IMG/VR virus record: IMGVR_UViG_3300006916_000260
Coordinates: 1 to 29,092 of that record
DNA length: 29,092 nucleotides
From: a virus
Direction: 5' to 3' (one strand)
Shown: positions 6,500 to 12,868 of the stretch, one piece after another
Layout of the letters: every line of letters starts with the position of its first letter
Numbering within the stretch: position 1 is the stretch's first letter
The notes under the pieces: generated by a model
Told to the model about the DNA's origin: nothing
What the model saw: the letters and a program-made list of their open reading frames with translations, nothing else
Databases searched by the model: none
Translations under genes and position numbers: made by a program

Positions 6500-8521
6500 A
6501 TGGCTGATAAAAATAAAATGACAATATTCCAAAGGTTAAATAATATCTTTACTACTGATGGAATAAACATACCTAAAAATCAAACTAATAGATATTCTAT
6601 TGGTAATGATGTTTTATTAAAAACACAGAATAAACAAGACTATGAAGCTGCAAAAAAACAAGCACAACAAAACAAATACCTTGGTGGGATGTGGAAAAAG
6701 GTTGATGGAGAACTTTTCCAACAATCAATACATTATGAAACTACTCGTATTGGGTCCTATAGTGATTTTGAAAGTATGGAATTTTATCCAGAAATTTCTG
6801 CGGCTTTGGATATTATGATGGAAGAATCTACCACGGTTAATGAGAAAGGTAGAATGCTTAATGTTTATTCATCATCTGATAGAGTCAAAACCATTTTAGA
6901 AGATTTATTTTTTAACCGATTAGATATACACACGTCTCTACCTATGTGGACTAGAAACACATGTAAATATGGTGATAACTTTGTATTTTTAAATATTGAT
7001 GATAAAGCTGGTGTTGTTGGTGCTAGACAATTACCTAATTTCGAGATTGAAAGAAGAGAGGGTGATATATTCAATACTTTAGGTGATAAGGGTGAAGATA
7101 AAACACCTAGACCTAAGTTTTATTGGAGAGGTAGAGATATGCAATTTAATTCTTGGCAGATAGCGCATTTTAGACTTCTTGGTGATGATAGAAAGTTACC
7201 ATACGGTACGTCTGTTTTAGAAAAGGCTAGAAGAATTTGGAAACAATTAATACTATCTGAAGATGCTATGTTAATATATAGGGTTACTAGAGCGCCAGAA
7301 AGAAGGGTATATAAGATATTTGTTGGTAATATCGATGATGATGATGTGCCTTCTTATGTTGATGAAATAGCCAATAGATTTAAAAGAATGCCTATAATAG
7401 ACCCAGGTACTGGGCAAATAGACCTTCAATACAATCAAATGGCTAATGACCAAGATTTCTTTATACCAGTTAGGAGTGAAGATGCTCCAAATCCTATTGA
7501 TACTCTTCCAGGTGCAGCAAACTTAGACCAGATTGCTGATATTGAGTATCTTCAGAAAAAACTATTCACCGCTTTAAGAGTGCCTAAATCATTTTTAGGT
7601 TATGAAGATGCTGTGGGTGATGGTAAAAATTTAGCTTTACAGGATGTTAGGTTTACTAGAACAGTAAATAGAATCCAACAAGCAATAATTATGGAGTTAA
7701 ATAAGATAGCTATTTTACATTTATTCTTGTTAGGTTTAGAAGATGAATTAGATAACTTCACACTTACAATGAATAATCCATCAACACAAGCTGAGATGCT
7801 TAAAGTTGAGCAACTACAATCTAAGATTACATTATACAAAGACGCTGTTTCTGATGCTGGTAATGGATTTGCACCTATGAGTATGACTAGAGCTAGTAGA
7901 GAGATACTTGGCTGGTCTGATAATGAAATTAAGAACGATTTATTAGAACAAAGAATGGAGAAAGCTGCATCTACTGAAATGGAGAATACTGCTAATGTTA
8001 TTAAACATACTGGTACATTTGATGAGGTTGATAAAATATATGGTGATATTGATGCTGCTATGAACGCTTCTGGTTCAGCTGAAGGTGATGAAGGTGATGA
8101 AGGAAGTTCTGATTCTGGAGGTGGCTTCGGAGGTGGAGGTGGCTTCGGAGGCGGAGGTGGCTTCGGTGACGATTCTGGTGATGACGCATTTGGTGACTTA
8201 GGTGATGATGATGCTGGTGATGAAGATACTGGTGGTGATGATGCTGGCGCTGAAGATACTGGCGGTGAAGATACTGGTGGTGATGATGCGTTTGGTGAGT
8301 CTATGGATAAAGCTGAAAACTTGATTTTAGAAAGCAAAAAGAAATATAAATCTAAGGTTAAAAAACACCAAGATAATTACTTTGGTAAGTTACTTGAGTC
8401 TATTAATCCTAATGAAGAAAAAATTATTAATAAGAGAGTTAATATTTCTAATAAGAATTTTAAAGTTAATGAAACTATAAATGGTATGATTAACGATATA
8501 GACAAAATGCTAGATGAATAA
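6500..8521 (+). CDS. Portal vertex protein (gp20-like)
   Basis: 673 aa. Forms the dodecameric ring through which DNA enters the head and on which the head assembles. The T4-like signature is a MEFYPEISAALDIMMEES block near residue 100, then the region with TCKYGDNFVFL, WQIAHFRLL, APERRVYKIFVG and VPKSFLGYED, which follow the gp20 order. It is about 150 aa longer than T4 gp20 (524 aa). The extra length is a C-terminal Gly/Phe repeat (GGGFGG x3), an Asp/Gly/Thr-rich acidic stretch and a basic tail with ILE|S and LLE|S, which resemble prohead-protease sites. A 48-bp AT-rich gap precedes the ATG. Confidence 0.93.
   Translation: MADKNKMTIFQRLNNIFTTDGINIPKNQTNRYSIGNDVLLKTQNKQDYEAAKKQAQQNKYLGGMWKKVDGELFQQSIHYETTRIGSYSDFESMEFYPEISAALDIMMEESTTVNEKGRMLNVYSSSDRVKTILEDLFFNRLDIHTSLPMWTRNTCKYGDNFVFLNIDDKAGVVGARQLPNFEIERREGDIFNTLGDKGEDKTPRPKFYWRGRDMQFNSWQIAHFRLLGDDRKLPYGTSVLEKARRIWKQLILSEDAMLIYRVTRAPERRVYKIFVGNIDDDDVPSYVDEIANRFKRMPIIDPGTGQIDLQYNQMANDQDFFIPVRSEDAPNPIDTLPGAANLDQIADIEYLQKKLFTALRVPKSFLGYEDAVGDGKNLALQDVRFTRTVNRIQQAIIMELNKIAILHLFLLGLEDELDNFTLTMNNPSTQAEMLKVEQLQSKITLYKDAVSDAGNGFAPMSMTRASREILGWSDNEIKNDLLEQRMEKAASTEMENTANVIKHTGTFDEVDKIYGDIDAAMNASGSAEGDEGDEGSSDSGGGFGGGGGFGGGGGFGDDSGDDAFGDLGDDDAGDEDTGGDDAGAEDTGGEDTGGDDAFGESMDKAENLILESKKKYKSKVKKHQDNYFGKLLESINPNEEKIINKRVNISNKNFKVNETINGMINDIDKMLDE
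8117..8170 (+). repeat. Three tandem 18-bp units in the portal gene
   Basis: Unit GGAGGTGGCTTCGGAGGT at 8117-8134, 8135-8152 and 8153-8170 (last copy diverged), encoding GGGFGG repeats. It is followed by Asp-rich degenerate repeats (GAAGATACTGG appears three times up to about 8280). Locally much richer in G than the neighbouring DNA. Confidence 0.9.
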
Positions 8522-8540
8522 AACTTTTAATATAAAAATG

Positions 8541-8558
8541 CATATTTATTAATAAAAG
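8541..8558 (+). promoter_or_regulatory. Putative T4-type late promoter
   Basis: CATATTTATTAATAAAAG, one mismatch from TATAAATA in its core (TATTAATA). It ends 7 bases before the ATG at 8566 and is nearly identical to the minus-strand motif at 19021-19038. Confidence 0.5.
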
Positions 8559-8565
8559 ACTAATT

Positions 8566-9318
8566 ATGAAAAATTTTGGTAAAATTAAAAATACTTTTAA
8601 TACAATATTAGCGGAAGCAATAACTGATAAAGACGAAACTAAAAAAAGTTTATTTAAAAGTTATATTAAAATATTAAAAGAAAATAAAATACTAAAAACT
8701 CAATTTGACATTTATACTAAGATTGAGAAGATGGTGGAAGAAAATCAATTCAAAGCTGAAAAAAAGATAAACAGAATTATTGAGTCTATTAGAGAATTTG
8801 AACATAAGGCAATTATTGAAGCTAATAAAAAGTTAGCTGAGTTAATTAGTGATAAAGAAATAGAAGATTATAAGAGTGAAGAGCTTCACGAGAACATTTC
8901 AAATCTTATATTTTCTGTAGATGTTGACACTTATGTTGATTCATTATATGAAACTATTGAATACGCCAAAAAGAATACAATTAAAGAAGAGGTTAAAGGT
9001 AACGGTGTGCCCAATGAATTACTAGCTAAGTTAGCAGTTGATAAATTTAATGATGCTTATACTGAGTTAGATGAGAGCACTAAGAAAGCTGTTAAGGTTA
9101 TTGTTGAGGGTAATGACGAAACAAAAGAGAGTTTATTTAATAATACAATTAAAGAATGTATTTCACTAATAAATGATAAACTTAAGGATTCTGATATTAA
9201 TATAAAAGAAAGTCTTTTAGCTGCAAAAGAAAATTTATTAGATAGAATTTATAATAATAATACTTTTGAAAACGATATAGCTAAGATATTAAATTTAAAA
9301 AATGATTTAAATAAATAA
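8566..9318 (+). CDS. Coiled-coil protein, probable prohead core component
   Basis: 250 aa, almost entirely Lys/Glu/Asn-rich helix, with predicted coiled coil from about residues 30-110 and 160-240. Near the N-terminus is ILAE|A (residues 14-18), matching the L-x-E|A cleavage rule of T4 prohead proteases and resembling LLTE|A in the capsid and scaffold proteins of this window. In T4 the small core proteins gp67 and gp68 lie between portal and protease, and this gene has that position. No sequence similarity to them can be claimed by eye. Own late-type promoter candidate upstream; 11 bp to the PAS gene. Role as a processed head-core protein is inference from position, composition and cleavage site. 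Confidence 0.7.
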   Translation: MKNFGKIKNTFNTILAEAITDKDETKKSLFKSYIKILKENKILKTQFDIYTKIEKMVEENQFKAEKKINRIIESIREFEHKAIIEANKKLAELISDKEIEDYKSEELHENISNLIFSVDVDTYVDSLYETIEYAKKNTIKEEVKGNGVPNELLAKLAVDKFNDAYTELDESTKKAVKVIVEGNDETKESLFNNTIKECISLINDKLKDSDINIKESLLAAKENLLDRIYNNNTFENDIAKILNLKNDLNK

Positions 9319-9329
9319 ACCATTTATAC

Positions 9330-9779
9330 ATGAGTTTTTCTAAGTCTAAAAATATTGCAAAGATTAAATCTTTGGTAGAAGAGTTGTCTATAAGAGACCA
9401 AGAAGTTTTTGAGATGAAACAAGTTCTAGAACAAATTCTTGAAACATCCACTGATGGGTACTGGGATTGGCATATCGAAAAAGGGTATGAGTATCTTAGT
9501 CCTAGATTCAAAAAACAATTAGGTTACGAAGATAATGAAATGGATAATTGTTCTACTTCTTGGAAAGGTTTAATCAATGATAATGATTTAGATAAAATAT
9601 TAATAGAACTTAAAAAACATTTTGATAGTAAGGGTGCTTACCCATTTAAAGTTATATGTAGGTACACGCATAGAGATGGTCATGAAGTAACAGTATTACG
9701 TAGGGGTACTGTAATCGAATGGGATAACGATAAACCAATAAGAATGGTCGGTACGCATATCGACATAACAAATTTATAG
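9330..9779 (+). CDS. Stand-alone PAS-domain protein (PAS_3-like fold)
   Basis: 149 aa. After a 30-residue helical N-terminus the rest is one PAS domain: ILETSTDGYWDWHI, YLSPRFKKQLGYED, a helical middle with HFDSKGAYPFKVICRY, and the closing block THRDGHEVTVLRRGTVIEW...RMVGTHIDIT. These are the usual PAS/PAC landmarks (S-P-x-F-...LGY, RxxxxDG, GTxxDIT). There is no kinase, cyclase or DNA-binding output domain, so any sensed ligand or protein contact must act through a partner. It is encoded inside the head module, 4 bp before a coiled-coil/membrane protein. Possible roles are a structural fold reused in the virion, or a sensor/adaptor modulating a host signalling protein. The cofactor, if any, cannot be predicted. 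Confidence 0.85.
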   Translation: MSFSKSKNIAKIKSLVEELSIRDQEVFEMKQVLEQILETSTDGYWDWHIEKGYEYLSPRFKKQLGYEDNEMDNCSTSWKGLINDNDLDKILIELKKHFDSKGAYPFKVICRYTHRDGHEVTVLRRGTVIEWDNDKPIRMVGTHIDITNL

Positions 9780-9783
9780 TATC

Positions 9784-10125
9784 ATGAACAAGAAAAATGA
9801 AAACGGTGTAGTGCAAAATGGTTGGAACGAGTATTCTAAATTAGTTTTAGCTGAGCTGGAAAGACTTAATGAGAATGACGAAAAAATTCAAGAAACATTA
9901 AACGAGATTAATTTAAAGTTGGGTAAAATAGACACGCTAGAAAAAGAAGTTAGTAGCATAGCAAAATGGAAACGTTACATGGATGATGTTGCTAGCCCCA
10001 ATACTTTAAAAGAGATGAAAAAAGATGTTACAAGTTTAAACACTTTTAAAACTGTAGCAACTACAGTCTGGGCTGTTGTACAAATAGGTTTCGGTGTATT
10101 TATAGCTTTCTTTAAAGAGGGTTAA
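9784..10125 (+). CDS. Coiled-coil protein with one C-terminal membrane segment (holin-like?)
   Basis: 113 aa. Residues 1-75 are polar helix with heptad pattern (ELERLNENDEKIQETL, INLKLGKIDTLEKEV). Residues 90-109 form one hydrophobic segment (TVATTVWAVVQIGFGVFIAF), followed by a short KEG tail, giving an N-in or C-tail-anchored topology. Small coiled-coil plus single-TM proteins of this shape are common near phage structural genes and are sometimes annotated as holin or XhlA-like; that is only a possibility here because no endolysin is adjacent. It starts 4 bp after the PAS gene stop, which suggests a functional pair, for example a membrane anchor for the PAS protein. Confidence 0.7.
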   Translation: MNKKNENGVVQNGWNEYSKLVLAELERLNENDEKIQETLNEINLKLGKIDTLEKEVSSIAKWKRYMDDVASPNTLKEMKKDVTSLNTFKTVATTVWAVVQIGFGVFIAFFKEG

Positions 10126-10156
10126 TTAGTTTACTGGGGTATTGACTTTCTAAAAT

Positions 10157-10179
10157 TTTTTACTTATTGTTAGTAAAAA
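10157..10179 (+). promoter_or_regulatory. AT-rich inverted repeat just upstream of a start codon
   Basis: TTTTTACT (10157-10164) is followed after 7 bases by AGTAAAAA (10172-10179), an 8-bp perfect stem ending 7 bases before the ATG at 10187. It could be a translational control hairpin or a protein-binding palindrome. Upstream lies TTGACT (10142-10147) at sigma70-like spacing from TATTGT, too weak to call a promoter. Confidence 0.4.
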
Positions 10180-10186
10180 TTAGAAT

Positions 10187-10627
10187 ATGATAACTAAAAC
10201 AGGTAAGCAATTAATAACTCACGATTATATGAATTATAACGTAATTTATGGTACAGTAGATAATAAAAACCCAAAAAGTTTATACTTAACTATTTCTGCT
10301 TGGGGTCAGCCAAAACAACAACCAATAACTAATTACACTAAAGCTCTAAGAAACATTACGAAAAGATTAAAAATGGTTCTACATAATAATTTAGATTCAA
10401 AATTATTTCAAGTTAATAGAACTATAGTTGATTTTGATATGAGAGTATCTGGTATAGAATACGGTAAAAGAAGTTATATGAATTGTGAAATAACTTTATT
10501 CCAAAAAAATAGTTTTAAACTACAAGAAAAAATCATCAAAGATAATTTAGATGTTATATTAAATACTATCATCACAGATGTTTTAGATAATAACATTTAT
10601 TTTGAATTTCAAAAAACTAAATCATAA
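10187..10627 (+). CDS. Conserved small phage protein, unknown
   Basis: 146 aa, basic, mixed alpha/beta. The N-terminal half has strands (NVIYGTVDN, SLYLTISAWGQ), the middle a Lys/Arg-rich helix (YTKALRNITKRLKMVL), then IVDFDMRVSGIEYGKRSYMNCEITLFQKN and a long C-terminal helix. There is no signal peptide or TM. It lies between the TM protein and the prohead protease with an inverted repeat before it and a weak terminator after it, so it may be separately controlled. The overall shape resembles small alpha/beta structural or adaptor proteins, but I do not recognise the family. Confidence 0.65.
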   Translation: MITKTGKQLITHDYMNYNVIYGTVDNKNPKSLYLTISAWGQPKQQPITNYTKALRNITKRLKMVLHNNLDSKLFQVNRTIVDFDMRVSGIEYGKRSYMNCEITLFQKNSFKLQEKIIKDNLDVILNTIITDVLDNNIYFEFQKTKS

Positions 10628-10637
10628 ATAAAGGTTT

Positions 10638-10660
10638 ACCTTAATAAATCAAGGTTTTTT
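10638..10660 (+). terminator. Weak Rho-independent terminator
   Basis: ACCTT (10638-10642) pairs with AAGGT (10651-10655) across an 8-base loop, followed by TTTTT. Short, low-GC stem, so efficiency is probably partial. It lies between the 10187-10627 gene and the promoter motif of the protease gene. Confidence 0.45.
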
Positions 10661-10671
10661 ATTATCACTGA

Positions 10672-10694
10672 CATATTTATAATATAAACAAAAG
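10672..10694 (+). promoter_or_regulatory. Putative late promoter for the protease gene
   Basis: CATATTTATAATATAAAC followed by AAAAG, ending 2 bases before the ATG at 10697. It shares CATATTTATAA with the motif at 11431 and the TATA-rich core of T4 late promoters. Confidence 0.5.
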
Positions 10695-10696
10695 AT

Positions 10697-11392
10697 ATGT
10701 CTGATATTAAAATAGTGAAACCAGGTGAATGTGGGTTCGGTTATCTAATCGAACAAGATGCTGGTTATATATCTCCCAACGATAAAAGAAACAAAGATTT
10801 CATTAATGAAATTAATAAGTTAGAAAAGGGTGAGCAAGTAATAGCTGACCCACTTGTTTTATACGTAGTATTACAAAAGTGGGGTGTTAAAAATAGAAAT
10901 GGTAGAATATACCCAAAAGATATTCTTGAAAGAGAGGTTGAGAACTATCAACAATTAATTAAGGAAAGAAGAGCTATAGGTGAGCTAGACCACCCAGAAT
11001 CATCAATCATTGCTGGTGATAGAATTTCACATAATATATTAGAGACTTGGTGGGAAGGTAAAACTCTCATGGGTAGAATGGAAATCCTTATGTCACCAGG
11101 TTATGTTAAGTATGGTATCGTATCTACTAAGGGTGATGAAGTTGCCAACTTAATTAGAAATAATATTATGATTGGTGTGTCTTCTAGAGGTGTTGGTTCC
11201 CTTAAACAAATTAACGGTGATAATATAGTTCAAGATGATTTCGAAATCATATGTTGGGATGTTGTAACATCACCAAGTACACCAGGTTCTTGGATGTTCA
11301 AAGATAAGGCTGAAGCTAAACCATTTACTGAATCTACTAAAAAGGAAAATAATTTATTAGTAGACGATATTAACAAATTTTTATTAGATTAA
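10697..11392 (+). CDS. Prohead maturation protease (gp21-like)
   Basis: 231 aa (T4 gp21 is 212 aa). This serine protease of the herpesvirus-assemblin-like fold degrades the scaffold and trims capsid proteins before packaging. The family hallmarks are RRAIGELDHPE with catalytic H99 (residues 91-101) and IGVSSRGVGS with the nucleophile serine at S162 or S163 (159-168), followed by FEIICWDVVTSPSTPGS (182-198). The N-terminal KNRNGRIYP motif (65-73) is also typical. A possible self-processing site FTE|S lies at residues 210-213, before a disposable C-terminal tail. It sits directly upstream of scaffold and capsid genes, as in T4. Confidence 0.93.
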   Translation: MSDIKIVKPGECGFGYLIEQDAGYISPNDKRNKDFINEINKLEKGEQVIADPLVLYVVLQKWGVKNRNGRIYPKDILEREVENYQQLIKERRAIGELDHPESSIIAGDRISHNILETWWEGKTLMGRMEILMSPGYVKYGIVSTKGDEVANLIRNNIMIGVSSRGVGSLKQINGDNIVQDDFEIICWDVVTSPSTPGSWMFKDKAEAKPFTESTKKENNLLVDDINKFLLD

Positions 11393-11430
11393 AAAAATAT
11401 TAATAAAAATGGCTTTTTGTGTAAGTATAA

Positions 11431-11447
11431 CATATTTATAAACAAAG
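11431..11447 (+). promoter_or_regulatory. Putative late promoter for the scaffold gene
   Basis: CATATTTATAAACAAAG; the core TATAAACA is one mismatch from TATAAATA. The gene starts 52 bases downstream at 11500, so this transcript would have a real, A-rich 5' leader, unlike the other sites. Confidence 0.5.
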
Positions 11448-11499
11448 TGGAAATACTTTCTACTTATTAAATTAATAAAAAATATTAAATTAAAAAAAA

Positions 11500-12837
11500 A
11501 TGGCTGATAAGAAAAAATCAATTTTAGATGAAGCTCTTTTGGATGCGAAAAGAATCCAAGAGGCTCTAAATGCCAACTCAAAAGAAATACTTGCTTCAGT
11601 AACGAAGGAAGAAATTGACAGTATAGTGAAAGAATCTTTAGAAGAAGATTACCTAGAAGAGGATGTTGATGACACAGAAGAAGAATTAGAAGTTACAGCT
11701 GATGATGCTGGAATGGAAGATGAAGCTGAAGGTGAAATCGAAGTTGGAACATCAGACGATGAAACAGGTGATGACATTGAGAGCGATGAGCTTGAAGGTG
11801 ATTACGAAAGTGGAATGGATGCAGAAGCATCAGATGACGAAATCGAGATGGACATGACAACAGCATCTGACGATGATGTTATTGCGGTTTATAAAAAATT
11901 AACTGGTGATGACGAAATCGAAGTTGTAATTGATACTGATGCTAGTGAGATTCAGATTTCTGTTGAGGAGCCTGGTGAGTATGTTATTAAAACAGACGAA
12001 GCTGGTGAGGAACCAATGGAAGAAGAGTACATGGAGGAAAAAGAAATGGAAGAAGGTGAGCACATGGAAGAAAAAGAAATGTGTGAAGATGACGCTATGG
12101 AAGAAGAGTACATGGAAGAAGAACACATGGAAGAAGGTATTGATGAAATTATGTATGAAATTGCATTAGACGAAGAAACTATGGAAGAAGAAACTATGGA
12201 AGAAGGTGAGCACATGGAAGAAAAAGAAATGTGTGAAGATGACGCTATGGAAGAAGAGTACATGGAAGAGGAAATGACTGAAGAAGGTGAGAAGCTTGAA
12301 GAGTTAATTTCTAAGAATCATGCTGATGAAGGTAAAGCTGGTGGTGACTTGACTACAACAAAAGGAACAGGTGCTAGACAAGCTGCTAAGTATTATGGTC
12401 ATGAAACTAATGAGTCTAAGGTAATCGAAAAATATAATACTCTTTTAACAGAGGCTAAAGAACTTAAGGGCAAAAACGAAGAATACAAACAAGCACTTAA
12501 GCAATTTAGAACTATGTTAGCGGAGACAGTGGTTTTTAATTCTAATTTAACTTATACTACTAAGTTGATGATGGAACATTCGACAACTAAAGATGAAAAA
12601 GAAAACATTCTCAAAAGATTTGATAATGAAGTTTCAACACTGAAGGAGTCTAAAAAACTTTACAAGACAATTGAGAGCGAATTGAAAAATAGAAAGCCAA
12701 TTAACGAATCAATTGAAAATAAAATAATTAAAGAAGTATCTACATCTAAGTCTGCTCAATTAAATGAGTCTACGGCTTATGTTGATAAAGAAACTTCTAG
12801 AATTATGGACTTAATGAAAAGAGTCAATAAACGATAA
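11500..12837 (+). CDS. Prohead scaffold/core protein (gp22-like), highly acidic
   Basis: 445 aa against 269 in T4. Residues about 45-275 are an extremely acidic Asp/Glu/Met region, including in-frame repeats of MEEEYMEE and MEEKEM type. The C-terminal 150 residues are a Lys/Glu coiled coil typical of scaffold cores, ending in RIMDLMKRVNKR. LLTE|A occurs at residues 315-319 and fits the prohead-protease cleavage rule. Its place between protease and major capsid gene is the gp22 position. In T4-like phages this protein fills the prohead and is cut to peptides. The acidic insertion is larger than needed and may be a spacer or charge-based core. Assignment rests on position, composition and the cleavage site; sequence similarity to T4 gp22 is too low to see directly. 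Confidence 0.85.
   Translation: MADKKKSILDEALLDAKRIQEALNANSKEILASVTKEEIDSIVKESLEEDYLEEDVDDTEEELEVTADDAGMEDEAEGEIEVGTSDDETGDDIESDELEGDYESGMDAEASDDEIEMDMTTASDDDVIAVYKKLTGDDEIEVVIDTDASEIQISVEEPGEYVIKTDEAGEEPMEEEYMEEKEMEEGEHMEEKEMCEDDAMEEEYMEEEHMEEGIDEIMYEIALDEETMEEETMEEGEHMEEKEMCEDDAMEEEYMEEEMTEEGEKLEELISKNHADEGKAGGDLTTTKGTGARQAAKYYGHETNESKVIEKYNTLLTEAKELKGKNEEYKQALKQFRTMLAETVVFNSNLTYTTKLMMEHSTTKDEKENILKRFDNEVSTLKESKKLYKTIESELKNRKPINESIENKIIKEVSTSKSAQLNESTAYVDKETSRIMDLMKRVNKR
12046..12119 (+). repeat. 74-bp direct repeat, copy 1
   Basis: Identical, base for base, to 12196-12269 with a 150-bp period, in frame within the scaffold gene. Encodes MEEGEHMEEKEMCEDDAM and the following EEEYMEE. Confidence 0.93.
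12196..12269 (+). repeat. 74-bp direct repeat, copy 2
   Basis: Second perfect copy of the block at 12046-12119. The sequences after each copy are also partly similar, which points to a recent in-frame duplication of about 150 bp. Confidence 0.93.
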
Positions 12838-12868
12838 TAAATAAAATAAATAAAATTAATTAAAAATT

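Noticed and set aside
7600-8337. 245-aa minus-strand ORF, Pro/Ser-rich
   Set aside because: Shadow of the portal gene; its Pro/Ser repeats are simply the complement of Gly/Asp-rich codons.
10142-10170. Sigma70-like promoter TTGACT-17-TATTGT
   Set aside because: Poor -10 match in very AT-rich DNA, and the host promoter type is uncertain.
11393-11425. AAAAATGGCTTTTT as a terminator after the protease gene
   Set aside because: The only stem is five A-T pairs; too weak to call.
11899-12263. Several minus- and plus-strand ORFs in the acidic scaffold region
   Set aside because: They are complements or frameshifts of the GAA/ATG-rich repeats; low-complexity Phe/His or Ser composition with no plausible protein pattern.
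12046-12269. Direct repeats considered as CRISPR
   Set aside because: Only two copies, coding in frame, and no spacer pattern.
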